A DNA stretch of 64,000 nt from JAJPHW01 sp963799065 (GCA_963799065.1 CAWCVJ010000001.1:1922001-1986000); one strand, 5' to 3'. Shown: positions 37,914-47,005, counted from the first letter of the stretch. Made by a program: numbers and translations. The notes: generated from the sequence alone by a model not told the origin.

Positions 37914-39428
37914 ATGTCCAGGTTTTTGCGTTTCACGAATTCAGTGGTCATCTTGACAGCGTCCGCCTTAGTCGTCCCGGCTGTATCGCAACAAAACCGC
38001 GTAACCGGTTCTCCGGAGACCGGGTATCGCATGAGGGTCGTATCCCGTAGCACTCAGTCCGTGGACTATCGCCACAAGGGATCGACGATGGTCGTCATTC
38101 AAGGCACCGACTTAGCGCCGCAGGTCCGCGGCCAGGCCAAGATTGCCGGCGAATCCGGCGGAGTCAAGATCGAGGTCTCGGTCGAACGGTTGCGCCCCGC
38201 CAATACCTTCGGACTTGCGTATCTTACCTACGTTCTCTGGGCCATCACCCCAGAAGGCCAACCGAAGAATCTCGGAGAGATGGTTGTCAAAGACGGCAAA
38301 AGCTCGGTGCACACTACCACCGACTTTCAGGCCTTCGCCTTGATCGTTACCGCTGAGCCCGACTTTGCCGTCGCTCAGCCAAGCGATCTCGTCGTCGCGC
38401 AAAACCTGATCCGGTCGGACACGAAAGGGGGCGTCGAACCTGTCGATGTGAAGTTCGAACTCATCTCCCGCGACGTGTATAACTCTCAGGTCACGCCCAT
38501 CGAGCCCGGAGTCTACGATCCCAGCAAGAACACTCCTCTCGATCTGCTGGAAGCCCGGAATGCATTGCGCATTGCGAAGGAATCACAGGCCGGCCAATAC
38601 GCAGCCGATGAACTCCAAAAAGCCCAGGATCTGTTGAACCAGGCGGAAGGCTACTACCACGGCAAGAAAGGCAGCGGACCGATTGGAACGGTAGCGCGCG
38701 AAGCCACGCAGACCGCGGAAGAAGCGCGCGTCATGTCCATCAAGGGTGCGCAGGACGCAGCTGCGGCAGCCCAACGCCAGGCGGATGCGGATCGCGCTGC
38801 GCAAGCTCAGGCGGATGCCCAGGCCCAGCAAGCTGCCGCGGCCCAAGCCCAGGCGCAAGCGCAACAGGCCCAGCAAGCGCAACAACAAGCCGATGCTGCC
38901 CGTCAGCAAGCGGAACAGGCGCGGCAACAAGCCGAAAATGAAAAGAGCCAGATGCGTGCCCGCTTACTGGGTCAGCTCAATCAGGTGCTCGCGACCAAGG
39001 ACACGGCCAAGGGATTGATCGTTAACATGCCGGATGTCTTGTTCGACACCGGAAAGGCCGACTTGGTCGGTGCGACTCGCGAACAGCTCGCCAAGATCGC
39101 GGGAATCTTAATCGCTTACCCCGATATCAAAATCGCGATCAACGGTTACACCGACAGCACGGGCAGTCTCCAGTTCAACCAGCAATTGTCGCAGCAACGC
39201 GCCGACGCGGTTCGCAGCTATCTGTCCAGCCAGGGCGTGAATTCGGGATCGATTACGACCCAAGGTTTTGGTCCGAGCGATCCCATTGCCTCGAATGACA
39301 CTGCTACTGGGCGTCAGCAAAATCGGCGCGTTGAGTTGGTAGTCAACGGCTCGTCCATCGATCAAACCGCCGACCAGAATGGCTCCAACACAAACTCCGC
39401 TCCCGGCAACTCAAACAGCGCGCAGTAA
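37914..39428 (+). CDS. OmpA-family outer-membrane/peptidoglycan-binding protein
   Basis: 504 residues from ATG 37914 (AGGAGAC site) with signal peptide FTNSVVILTASALVVPAVSQ. Residues ~40-180 form a beta domain with no clear family. Then comes a DUF4398-like helical region (KNTPLDLLEARNALRIAKESQAG) and a long Ala/Gln/Glu coiled coil (AQAQADAQAQQAAAAQAQ...). The C-terminal OmpA domain is clear: FDTGKADLVGATREQLAKIA, INGYTDSTGS, NQQLSQQRADAVRSYLSSQG, ASNDTATGRQQNRRVELVV. It likely tethers the outer membrane to peptidoglycan across the periplasm. A strong terminator follows. Confidence 0.9.
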   Translation: MSRFLRFTNSVVILTASALVVPAVSQQNRVTGSPETGYRMRVVSRSTQSVDYRHKGSTMVVIQGTDLAPQVRGQAKIAGESGGVKIEVSVERLRPANTFGLAYLTYVLWAITPEGQPKNLGEMVVKDGKSSVHTTTDFQAFALIVTAEPDFAVAQPSDLVVAQNLIRSDTKGGVEPVDVKFELISRDVYNSQVTPIEPGVYDPSKNTPLDLLEARNALRIAKESQAGQYAADELQKAQDLLNQAEGYYHGKKGSGPIGTVAREATQTAEEARVMSIKGAQDAAAAAQRQADADRAAQAQADAQAQQAAAAQAQAQAQQAQQAQQQADAARQQAEQARQQAENEKSQMRARLLGQLNQVLATKDTAKGLIVNMPDVLFDTGKADLVGATREQLAKIAGILIAYPDIKIAINGYTDSTGSLQFNQQLSQQRADAVRSYLSSQGVNSGSITTQGFGPSDPIASNDTATGRQQNRRVELVVNGSSIDQTADQNGSNTNSAPGNSNSAQ

Positions 39429-39455
39429 AGGCGTTTTGCAGTTCAAAAGAAATCC

Positions 39456-39489
39456 GGAGCGCCGAATGTTCGGCGCTCCCCTTTTTTTT
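39456..39489 (+). terminator. Rho-independent terminator of the OmpA-family gene
   Basis: An 11-bp stem, GGAGCGCCGAA then TTCGGCGCTCC around a two-base TG loop, followed directly by eight T residues (39482-39489). This is textbook structure. Confidence 0.9.
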
Positions 39490-39503
39490 GCAAAATACAA
39501 CCG

Positions 39504-39538
39504 AAAAAAGTAACCCCCGGCAGGTTCGCCGGGGGTTA
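39504..39538 (-). terminator. Rho-independent terminator of the Gln/Asn-rich protein gene
   Basis: Read leftward, TAACCCCCGGC pairs with GCCGGGGGTTA (39511-39538, loop GAACCT), followed by C and six T (39504-39509). It ends the leftward transcript of the gene at 39558-39800. Confidence 0.85.
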
Positions 39539-39557
39539 TCGTCAGTGCAGGATACGC

Positions 39558-39800
39558 TTACGCCCGGCGCCGTTCAGGCTGCTCGTAGCCTTCGTTCTGC
39601 TTGCTTTGGTCCTGTTTGCCTTGATCGCCAACCTGCGACGGATTCTTCTTCGAAGGATCCTGCTGTTGCGGATTGTATTGACCACCCTGTCCGCTCTGCG
39701 AAGGATTCTTTTTGGAAGCATCGTTCTGGCTTTGTCCAAACTGATTGCTTCCCTGCTTCGATTGATCCTGCTGGTAGTTCTTTTCCGTATCGTTGCTCAT
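39558..39800 (-). CDS. 80-residue Gln/Asn/Lys-rich low-complexity protein
   Basis: A hydrophilic protein with no hydrophobic core: MSNDTEKNYQQDQSKQGSN and so on, ending EQPERRRA. The unit D-x-SKKNPSQ-x-G occurs twice, spaced about 22 residues apart, which suggests repeat expansion. AGGAG six bases before the ATG and a dedicated terminator downstream support a real, well-expressed gene. It resembles intrinsically disordered, stress-type proteins. No domain is recognised. Confidence 0.7.
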   Translation of the reverse strand: MSNDTEKNYQQDQSKQGSNQFGQSQNDASKKNPSQSGQGGQYNPQQQDPSKKNPSQVGDQGKQDQSKQNEGYEQPERRRA

Positions 39801-40115
39801 GAGTCACTCCTCTTGTTGTCGTCCTTCAAGCGCATATTGCAGTGCAGATTTATGCGCCGTTCGTTCAGCTTTAGTTGCCGCCACTGCGGCACCGGTGGTC
39901 TGCGCGCGATGACGATTTTTCCTGTATGCCCTGCGTACGTAGACACACCATGGCCTGGCACTGCGAGGCGGGGGGCAGGAGCCGACTTCGATGTTTATCG
40001 AAGCCAACTCCTGCTCTGAAGGTGGGGATTGTCGAGAACTCAACCGTACCTCCATCCCACAGTCTGCAAAATCCACTCGACCCTGTAGATGCCTGAGGGA
40101 TTCGCTGTAGCGTCC

Positions 40116-40134
40116 CCTGTATCTCCAATACAGG
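40116..40134. promoter_or_regulatory. Inverted repeat in the 480-bp gap between divergent genes
   Basis: CCTGTAT-N5-ATACAGG, a perfect 7-bp dyad, lies about 146 bp before the ECF sigma start. A smaller TGCC-TAA-GGCA dyad follows at 40147-40157. The gap 39801-40279 holds no supported gene: the open frame there, reading leftward from 40265, looks like noise. Regulation of the sigma factor, of the Gln/Asn-rich protein, or of both is inference. Confidence 0.4.
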
Positions 40135-40279
40135 AAGTTCTCCCCATGCCTAAGGCACGAACTGGATAGTACGGATCGCTCGCAACTCCTACTCTCAACA
40201 CTGTGATTGCGCCTCAGCATCTTCGGAAACACCGGCTCGGAGACGCGGTGCACTTCTTTTTTCAAAGGAACGCAACCTT

Positions 40280-41026
40280 ATGATCGCCACTGAAAAGCTA
40301 GCTATGGACACTTCACCGAAAAAGAACGAAGCCAAGTCGGGCGTCGCCAGCCCGGCCGCTCTTAACCGCGACTCGGATCTCATCGCGCGCGCCCAGCAGG
40401 GCGACCCCGACGCGTTTGCGACTCTGTTCCACGCTCACAAAAACCGCATTTACTCTCTGTGCCTGCGGATGACCAACAACGCGTCCGAAGCGGAAGACTT
40501 AACTCAGGACGCATTCATGACCGTCTTCCGAAAGCTGCCCACTTTTCGCGGCGATTCGGCGCTCTCCACTTGGCTTTACCGCATCGCAGTGAACACCGTC
40601 CTCATGCATTTCCGCAAGAAAACCCCCAACCAGGTTTCCTTGGATGAGCCCTTCACCAACATGGAAGAAGCCAAACCCGTGCGTCGCGAGTTCGGAACTC
40701 GCGACGGCCGCCTTGAAACCTCGGTGACGCGCCTCGCCCTGACCCGCGCCATCAGCGAACTCCCCGCAGGTTATCGAACCATCTTCCTGCTTCATCAGGT
40801 GGAAGGCTACGAGCACCATGAAATCGCCGAATTCCTCGGGTGCTCCGTGGGCAATACGAAATCGCAACTGCATAAGGCGAAACTCAAAATTCGAGAATCC
40901 CTGAAATCGGAGCAGGCCGAGGGGGAAAGCAAAACCGCGCCCGCCGAGATAACCGCAGTGAAGAAAAGCGAAAAATCACTTCGCCCCCGGCGAGCGCTCG
41001 CGTTGACGCCACAATTCGCCGCATAA
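40280..41026 (+). CDS. ECF RNA polymerase sigma factor
   Basis: 248 residues (AAGGAACG site upstream; ATG 40304 is an alternative start). Region 2 reads LIARAQQGDPDAFATLFHAH, LCLRMTNNASEAEDLTQDAFMTVFRKL and STWLYRIAVNTVLMHFRKK. Region 4 reads AISELPAGYRTIFLLHQVEGYEHHEIAEFLGCSVGNTKSQLHKAKLKIRE. A Lys/Arg/Glu-rich C-terminal tail of ~50 residues is present. No anti-sigma gene is adjacent, so control must come from elsewhere or from transcription. Confidence 0.9.
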   Translation: MIATEKLAMDTSPKKNEAKSGVASPAALNRDSDLIARAQQGDPDAFATLFHAHKNRIYSLCLRMTNNASEAEDLTQDAFMTVFRKLPTFRGDSALSTWLYRIAVNTVLMHFRKKTPNQVSLDEPFTNMEEAKPVRREFGTRDGRLETSVTRLALTRAISELPAGYRTIFLLHQVEGYEHHEIAEFLGCSVGNTKSQLHKAKLKIRESLKSEQAEGESKTAPAEITAVKKSEKSLRPRRALALTPQFAA

Positions 41027-41160
41027 ACGTCGAATACTTAACCGCGGCGATCTGTCTACAGGGTAATCCTGATGGAAAAGGCCGGCGGAGAGCTTAAAGT
41101 AGTCACTGAATCAAAATCAAATTCCCGGTGCTCAGGTTGGGCACAGAAGAAGAGGTAATT

Positions 41161-41919
41161 ATGAAGCCAAAAAATGCAGCTGTGGCAACTCGATATTTCC
41201 TGGCGCTGGGCCTTGCAACCCTGTTGCTGTCCAGCTTCACAACGATCGCCCGCGCGGCGGATGACTCGGATAAAGATCAACCCTCGATCGACAAGCGGCT
41301 GGACGAATCCGCCAAAGTTCTCGATGAAATCATGGCGACGCCCGACAAATCGATCCCCGACAGCATTATGAACAATGCCAAGTGCGTCGCGGTCGTACCG
41401 TCCATGATCAAGTTTGCCATTGGTTTCGGTGGTAACCACGGCAAAGGCGTGGCGACCTGCCGCACCGGTCACGGTTGGAGCGCACCCGCGCCCATAACGA
41501 TTTCCGGCGGAAGCTGGGGCTTGCAGCTCGGCGGTCAGGCAACCGATTTAGTCATGATTGTCACTAGCGACCAGGGCCTGCAGCACCTGCTTTCCAGCAA
41601 ATTCAAGCTGGGCGCGGACGCCTCCGCCGCAGCCGGCCCGGTTGGACGCGACACCACAGCAGATACCGACATCAAGATGCGCGCTGAAGTTCTTACCTAT
41701 TCCCGTTCGCGCGGGCTCTTCGCCGGAATCGATCTTTCCGGAGCGGCGATCGTGCAGGACAAAGACGATACTCGCATGCTCTACGGCAAAATGATTCCTT
41801 TCGCAACCATCCTCGCTGGCAAAGTTCCGCCCACCGGCAATAGCGGAACGTTCCTCGCCGCTGTGAAGAAATACTCCGGTCAGGCAAAGGATCAAGCCGC
41901 GAAAAACCAAGGCAACTAA
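41161..41919 (+). CDS. SYLF (YSC84)-domain lipid-binding protein, exported
   Basis: 252 residues from ATG 41161 (GAAGAGGT site; the upstream open frame is ignored). Signal peptide: FLALGLATLLLSSFTTIARA. The SYLF domain follows: KCVAVVPSMIKFAIGFGGNHGKGVATCR, WGLQLGGQATDLVMIVTSDQGLQHLL, KFKLGADASAAAGPVGRD and YSRSRGLFAGIDLSGAAIVQDKDDTRMLYG. In bacteria the domain is found in exported envelope proteins, and in eukaryotes it binds phosphoinositides. A clean terminator follows. Confidence 0.88.
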   Translation: MKPKNAAVATRYFLALGLATLLLSSFTTIARAADDSDKDQPSIDKRLDESAKVLDEIMATPDKSIPDSIMNNAKCVAVVPSMIKFAIGFGGNHGKGVATCRTGHGWSAPAPITISGGSWGLQLGGQATDLVMIVTSDQGLQHLLSSKFKLGADASAAAGPVGRDTTADTDIKMRAEVLTYSRSRGLFAGIDLSGAAIVQDKDDTRMLYGKMIPFATILAGKVPPTGNSGTFLAAVKKYSGQAKDQAAKNQGN

Positions 41920-41948
41920 CGTAACTCTTTAATTTCCTTCACTGCCGT

Positions 41949-41977
41949 GCCGAGCCTGAAATGGGCTCGGCTTTTTT
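41949..41977 (+). terminator. Rho-independent terminator of the SYLF gene
   Basis: Eight-bp stem GCCGAGCC / GGCTCGGC around TGAAATG, followed by six T (41972-41977). Confidence 0.88.
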
Positions 41978-42178
41978 ATGTCCGGAAGTCTCTGTCTGGC
42001 AGTAAGACAAATTGGCCGGCCAAATACAGCCACACCTGTCGCGCTCTACCGATTCCACAGGATTATCAACCGCTCCTCGACTCCGTAGTCTGGGGAAGGT
42101 TGATTGATAGCGCGTTACAGTGCCAATCCCGGGCGTTACGCATCGGGTTATAAATTTCTCAAATCGAAAGGAAACGAA

Positions 42179-42331
42179 ATGTACACCATCCTGCTGATCG
42201 TACTGGTCTTGATGCTCATCGGCGCATTGCCCACATGGCCTTATAGCTCCAGCTGGGGATACTATCCCAGCGGTGGACTGGGTCTGGTTGTGGTCATCCT
42301 GCTGGTCTTAGTTTTGTTAGGGCGCGTCTAG
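42179..42331 (+). CDS. DUF3309-type membrane micro-protein
   Basis: 50 residues: MYTILLIVLVLMLIGALPTWPYSSSW then YYPSGGLGLVVVILLVLVLLGRV. Two hydrophobic segments flank a W/Y/G/P turn, exactly the DUF3309 layout. AAGGAAA precedes the ATG. The stop overlaps by 4 bp, tail to tail, with the gene on the other strand (42328). Confidence 0.8.
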   Translation: MYTILLIVLVLMLIGALPTWPYSSSWGYYPSGGLGLVVVILLVLVLLGRV

Positions 42332-42486
42332 GCGGCTGCGGGCCCCGCCGCCCGCGCTCTTCTCTGATCGCTCTCGTCAAAGAGTTCCAGAATCTGCTTG
42401 ACGAGAGCGGCCAGCTTTTCCGGATCGGATTCCTCTACGGCTGCGGCACACAGCTCCCGCCAAGTATTGCGAATGGTTTCGGCCAT
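42328..42486 (-). CDS. 52-residue helical small protein
   Basis: MAETIRNTWRELCAAAVEES, DPEKLAALVKQILELFDES and an Arg/Ala-rich tail. AGGAGG lies 6 bases before the ATG, which selects this start over the longer frame. The acidic, leucine-spaced helix suggests a small protein-binding unit. I recall similar short proteins in Acidobacteriota, but no function is known. Confidence 0.65.
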   Translation of the reverse strand: MAETIRNTWRELCAAAVEESDPEKLAALVKQILELFDESDQRRARAAGPAAA

Positions 42487-42770
42487 CGGAAGCCTCCTGT
42501 ATCGGAAAGAATCGCCTTGAAAGAAGCAAGCTCCGTGCCAAGCTCTAACTAATTGATTCCTCGAAACGCCCTCTCCATCCTCGTGTATTTTCGTTAGTAC
42601 CTCAGGAATAAAAGTGCTAGGCGGCGCCCATCGGGATGAGCCTCTGCGTACTTCCGCAGTCTTCTCGATTCTTCTCGCGGTCGGTGAAAGCGCGGCCCGA
42701 ACCATGCTTAAGCAAACCCAGGGAAAAGGGCCAGGCGAAGGGTCGCTAAGGTTGTACTGCCAGATCTGTG

Positions 42771-44138
42771 CTAAGTGACACGAGCGGACTGATCATCCAG
42801 GGGAAATTGGCTCTCTTCCGATTCCTCATAAAGCGGAATGCTCACCGAAATCAGCGTGCCGGGGGCGCAACCTTGTACCGTAAGTGTTCCCCCCAATTCG
42901 ATCATGCGCTCTCGAATCCCGGCCAGCCCGACCCCCGAATTCTTCACTCCCACCGCGCCGTTCTTTCCCGATGGCGAGACTTCAGGCTTCATGCCTTTTC
43001 CGTAATCGCGAACTTTTAGAACCACATGATCGGCCGTGCGCTGCACCGCAACCTCCGCACGCGGGCTCTCGGAGTGGCGATGAATATTCGTGAGACATTC
43101 TTGCAGCACCCGGAAGAGCCCAAGCTCCACCGCCTTCGGCAATCGTCCCAAGTCGCCGGGCAGGTCCAATGTGACTGCAATTCCGCTGCGCTTGCCAAAA
43201 CCTTCCACATACCACTTCGCAGCCGACGGCAATCCGGCCTCATCCAGGAGCGGCGGATGAAGTAAGTGCGAAATCGTGCGCGTCTCGGCGATCGATTGAT
43301 CGAGCAGGTTCACCGCTTCATGCAGCAGATCGTCATTGCGTTGCGCGAGAAACATTTCCATATTCATTTTCACTCCGGTCAAGTACTGGCCGAGGCTGTC
43401 GTGCAATTCGCGTGAGAACCGTCTCCGCTCCGCATCCTGTAATTGCAACAGTCTTCCCGTAAGACGCCGCAGAGATTGTTCACTCTCACGAGCGATTCGC
43501 TCCGCCTGTTCCCGAGCCTTCAATTCCGTGGACAAAAACCTGTAGTGCAGGAAAAGCAGCCCCACGGCCAAAATCAGCGAGCAGGCCAGCATGGCGATGG
43601 TCAGTCGAAACAGCCGGTCTGCGGATCTCGTCCGCACTTCCAGAAGACTCTGCTCTTCATCGCGCATCTGCTGGGTGAGGAGGGTCATTTCCGTGGCCAA
43701 TGACACTCCGCGGCGATCGATCTCAGCTTGCCCATGATCGTCTTCGGGCGATTTGTCCTTTAGTTGGATCGATTCGCGCAACAAAGCGACGCGCTCTGCC
43801 GTCACCGTTTCCAATCGCGCGCACCACCCTTGCTGTCGCGCGTTGTCCCGCGTCATCCGTCGTAACTTCTGCAAGCTGTTGGTCAATTGGGGAATGGCGG
43901 CGTCAAACTCCTCGCGGAATTCCAGCGTGCCGAACGCGCGATAGCCGCCGCGCGCTCGCCCCGCCCGCAACACCGCCGCTTCCACATCGCCCACCGCCGA
44001 TTGGACTTCGTGAGAATGGATCACCCACTCCTGGCTCAACAAGAGGTGGGTAATCGCGAGATACATCGCGAAAGCGCTCAGCAGCAACAAGAACAAAGCG
44101 GACGCGAACGCGGTTTGAGCCTTAACGCTGGATGTCAT
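42771..44138 (-). CDS. NarX-type sensor histidine kinase with CHASE3-like sensor
   Basis: 455 residues from ATG 44138; GTG 44156 is an alternative with a ribosome site too close to it. The N-terminal helix (FASALFLLLLSAFAMYLAITHL) and a second one (LFRLTIAMLACSLILAVGLLFL) flank a helical periplasmic domain of CHASE3 type. The HisKA_3 dimerisation motif ERRRFSRELHDSLGQYLTG holds the phosphorylated His. The ATPase ends GVKNSGVGLAGIRERMIELGGTL. It is divergent from two NarL-like response regulators across 257 bp, its likely partners. Confidence 0.88.
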   Translation of the reverse strand: MTSSVKAQTAFASALFLLLLSAFAMYLAITHLLLSQEWVIHSHEVQSAVGDVEAAVLRAGRARGGYRAFGTLEFREEFDAAIPQLTNSLQKLRRMTRDNARQQGWCARLETVTAERVALLRESIQLKDKSPEDDHGQAEIDRRGVSLATEMTLLTQQMRDEEQSLLEVRTRSADRLFRLTIAMLACSLILAVGLLFLHYRFLSTELKAREQAERIARESEQSLRRLTGRLLQLQDAERRRFSRELHDSLGQYLTGVKMNMEMFLAQRNDDLLHEAVNLLDQSIAETRTISHLLHPPLLDEAGLPSAAKWYVEGFGKRSGIAVTLDLPGDLGRLPKAVELGLFRVLQECLTNIHRHSESPRAEVAVQRTADHVVLKVRDYGKGMKPEVSPSGKNGAVGVKNSGVGLAGIRERMIELGGTLTVQGCAPGTLISVSIPLYEESEESQFPLDDQSARVT

Positions 44139-44394
44139 GGTTTGCGGAGACGTCACTCCCTGAGCTTCTTTCAGAGTATCTGAGAGTCTAAGATTACCCG
44201 AGAATCACGATCAGAACGGATTTTTCCCTTCTCCAGACGCCACCGTTTTCCAAATCCTGATTGTGAACCAAAATTGCTGGATTTTCGCTACAGGATTTAC
44301 TGTATTCGCTTCCGATCGGCTTCCTCGTTACAATGACTGGAAAGTGGACATTACCCTGACGGAATCTGCGTCCCCCGGCGCCCGCGACCAGAGC

Positions 44395-44808
44395 ATGAGC
44401 ATCCGAATTTTGCTGGTGGACGATCACCCAGTCGTAAGGAGAGGTCTCAAAGCTCTTCTCCGGGGACGCTTCGAGTGGGAAATCGTCGACGAGGCCGCCG
44501 ATGGCGTGGAAGCCGTCGAGAAGGCCCAGGAACACAAACCGGATGTCGTGGTGCTCGACGTCAGCATGCCGCGCATGGACGGGTTGGAGGCCTGCCGCAG
44601 AATTCGCCAGAGCACTCCGGAAGCCGAAATTTTGATTGTCACCCAGAACGATTCTCCTCAGATGATGAAAGAAGCGTTAGGCGCGGGTGCCAGAGGTTAC
44701 GTGGTAAAGTCCAACGTGGCCAGGGATCTTATCATCGCAGTCGAGGCGGTTAGTCAACACCGCCCTTTTACGGCGCGGGAATATAAATCGAAGGGAGACG
44801 GGCAATGA
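44395..44808 (+). CDS. Receiver-only response regulator, NarL-like
   Basis: 137 residues. The receiver is intact: LLVDDHPVVRRGL with the acidic pair, VVVLDVSMPRMDGLEA with the phospho-Asp, and GARGYVVKS with the conserved Lys. The usual LuxR-type helix-turn-helix is missing and the protein ends shortly after the last receiver helix (TAREYKSKGDGQ). Its stop overlaps the next response regulator start by 4 bp (ATGA). It may serve as a phosphate sink or competitor for the full-length regulator, or have lost its output domain. Confidence 0.85.
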   Translation: MSIRILLVDDHPVVRRGLKALLRGRFEWEIVDEAADGVEAVEKAQEHKPDVVVLDVSMPRMDGLEACRRIRQSTPEAEILIVTQNDSPQMMKEALGAGARGYVVKSNVARDLIIAVEAVSQHRPFTAREYKSKGDGQ

Positions 44809-45506
44809 AGGTACGAATCTTGGTTGCGGACGATCACGAGGTAGTGCGTCGCGGTTTGGCCACGCTGTTGCAGTCCCGCGAAGGCTGGGAAATTTGCGGC
44901 GAAGCCAAAGACGGACGTGAAGCCGTCGAGATGGCCCGTCAACTTAAGCCGGATGTCGTCGTGCTCGATATCGGCATGCCCAATCTCAATGGGCTAGCGG
45001 CCACCCGCCAACTCACCCAGCAGAATCCGCAGCAGAAAGTCATCGTCCTCACCATCACCGATTCCGATCAAGTGATTCGCGAAGCCCTCGACGCGGGGGC
45101 TCGCGGATTCGTGCTGAAATCCGACGCCGCGCGCGACCTTGTCTCCGCGGTCGAAGCTTTGCAGCGCAACCGCATGTTCTTCACGCCCAAGGTGAACGAC
45201 ATGGTGCTGGCGGGATTCCTCGACAAAGGCCACAATGCTTCGCGCGGCGAAGCTCCCAAATTGCCGACATTGACTCCGCGCGAACTCGAAGTGGTTCAGC
45301 TTTTAGCCGAAGGTAAAAGCTCGAAGGAAGTGGCGACCGCTCTCGACATGAGCACGAAAACCGCCGAGACCCATCGCAGCAACATCATGCGCAAACTAGG
45401 ATTCCATTCCATTCGCGACATCGTCGTCTACGCCATCAAGAACGAAATCATTCAGGTGCAAGTGCCGTCGCAAATGAGCGCTCCTCTGGGAGGCCCGCCA
45501 GCGTAG
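44805..45506 (+). CDS. NarL/FixJ-family response regulator with LuxR-type HTH
   Basis: 233 residues, AAGGGAG site. The receiver domain LVADDHEVVRRGLATLL, then VVVLDIGMPNLNGLA with the phospho-Asp, is followed by TLTPRELEVVQLLAEGKSSK and EVATALDMSTKTAETHRSNI, a LuxR-type DNA-binding domain. Adjacent and paralogous to the receiver-only protein, and divergent from the NarX-like kinase. The three probably form one signalling unit. Confidence 0.92.
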   Translation: MKVRILVADDHEVVRRGLATLLQSREGWEICGEAKDGREAVEMARQLKPDVVVLDIGMPNLNGLAATRQLTQQNPQQKVIVLTITDSDQVIREALDAGARGFVLKSDAARDLVSAVEALQRNRMFFTPKVNDMVLAGFLDKGHNASRGEAPKLPTLTPRELEVVQLLAEGKSSKEVATALDMSTKTAETHRSNIMRKLGFHSIRDIVVYAIKNEIIQVQVPSQMSAPLGGPPA

Positions 45507-45773
45507 TCGACCGCCAGGCTGGCTCCGGCATCCGGCGATTCGGATCATAGCTCTCCGCTCTGGACACTAGTCAAAGCTCTACAACAAATTCCCCGTTTGT
45601 CTAGGGGTTCCGCTTTATTTCTCCATCCACTCCACATTGCTATAACAAATACGCTCTTACCCGAACTCGCAGTATCGGGAAACAGAACTTAAGAATCAGG
45701 TTCGTGTTTCTAATTTCAAGGAGGCAAGGATTGCCCCGGCCTTAGCGGTTGCGGAAAGATCGCCGAGACCACC

Positions 45774-45803
45774 TTGACAGTGCGCTTTGCGCTCTTGTAA
45801 TAC
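45774..45803 (+). promoter_or_regulatory. Probable sigma-70 promoter of the YXWGXW gene
   Basis: Consensus -35 TTGACA (45774-45779), an 18-bp spacer and TAATAC (45798-45803). The start is expected near 45810, leaving about a 48-nt leader before ATG 45858. The upstream gap (45507-45773) shows no gene. Confidence 0.6.
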
Positions 45804-45857
45804 TGCGACTGTCCTGAACACAGAATATAAATCCCAAATCGCTTGGAGAAAGAACAC

Positions 45858-46982
45858 ATGCGCATCCCTCGTTCCATTCGCAATTCGCTTTTCGCGTCGG
45901 TCGTGCTTTTAATGTCCGCGGCCTCGTTTGCCCAGATCGGAATCGGCGTCTCGGTTCACTTCGGTCCGCCCCCCATTCCAGTTTATGAACAACCCCTCTG
46001 CCCCGGCGACGGCTACCTTTGGACGCCCGGATACTGGGCTTACGGCGACGATGGCTACTACTGGGTGCCAGGCACCTGGGTGCTCGCGCCCGAACCGGGT
46101 TTTCTATGGACGCCAGGATATTGGGGCTGGGGCGGCGCGGCTTTCGTCTTCCATGAAGGCTACTGGGGCCCGCACGTCGGCTTCTACGGAGGCATCAATT
46201 ACGGCTTCGGCTTCTTCGGGGTCGGCTTTCAAGGCGGACGATGGGATGGCGGCCACTTCTTCTATAATCGCGCCGTTATGAACGTCAACGTCACCAACAT
46301 TCACAACACTTACAACACCACAATTATCAACAACAACGTCAACAACCACGTCAGCTTTAACGGAGGCGAAGGCGGAGTCCAGGTCCATCCCAATTCCGAG
46401 GAAATGGCGGCCGAGCATGAACGTCATCTTCCCCCTACGTCTAACCAAGTGCAGCATGTGAACATGGCGCGTTCCAATCCGCAACTGCGTGCTTCGGTCA
46501 ATCAAGGCAGACCTGCAATCGCAGCCACGGCGCGACCTGCCGAGTTTAGCGGACGAGGCGTCGTCCCGGCTAAAGCAGCTGGCGGAGAATATCACGCGCC
46601 AGTCCAGGCAGCTCGCCCGGGTGAGAATGGTACACGTCCTGAGGCGAACGGGGCTCGACCGGAAAACAACGTCCCACGTCCTCCCACTCACGCTAGCGAA
46701 GTGCAGCCACACAATGTCCCACAACCACCGAATTCCGGCAACGCGGCGCGTGATCAGAAGTATCAGCAACAACAACAAAAACTCGTCGACAAACAAAACC
46801 AGCAACACCATCAGTTGCAGCAGCGGCAGGAGCAGGAACATCAGAAGCTGCAACAACAGAACGCCAGCGAAGCTCGAAAGCAGCAAGTCGAGCAGAAGCA
46901 CCAGCAGCAGACTCAACAGATGGAGCAGCGACACACGCAGCAGCAACAGCACTTGCAGCAGAGACAGGCGCCCCGCAGGTAA
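45858..46982 (+). CDS. YXWGXW-repeat secreted protein with Gln-rich tail
   Basis: 374 residues from ATG 45858 (GGAGAAAG upstream) with signal peptide SLFASVVLLMSAASFAQ. The middle holds YXWGXW-like repeats (YLWTPGYWAYG, YYWVPGTWV, FLWTPGYWGWG), then a Gly/Phe-rich segment and Asn/Thr-rich stretch (NVTNIHNTYNTTIINNN). The C-terminal ~100 residues are Gln/Lys/His-rich coiled coil. Such proteins are common, probably outer-membrane or surface proteins of unknown role. Confidence 0.85.
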   Translation: MRIPRSIRNSLFASVVLLMSAASFAQIGIGVSVHFGPPPIPVYEQPLCPGDGYLWTPGYWAYGDDGYYWVPGTWVLAPEPGFLWTPGYWGWGGAAFVFHEGYWGPHVGFYGGINYGFGFFGVGFQGGRWDGGHFFYNRAVMNVNVTNIHNTYNTTIINNNVNNHVSFNGGEGGVQVHPNSEEMAAEHERHLPPTSNQVQHVNMARSNPQLRASVNQGRPAIAATARPAEFSGRGVVPAKAAGGEYHAPVQAARPGENGTRPEANGARPENNVPRPPTHASEVQPHNVPQPPNSGNAARDQKYQQQQQKLVDKQNQQHHQLQQRQEQEHQKLQQQNASEARKQQVEQKHQQQTQQMEQRHTQQQQHLQQRQAPRR

Positions 46983-47005
46983 AGCCGCTTGGTTAGGCAA
47001 CAAAA

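Noticed and set aside
39804..40265. 153-residue leftward open frame in the gap before the ECF sigma gene
   Set aside because: Composition is Arg/Ser/Cys-rich noise, no ribosome site, and it covers the dyad-rich regulatory gap.
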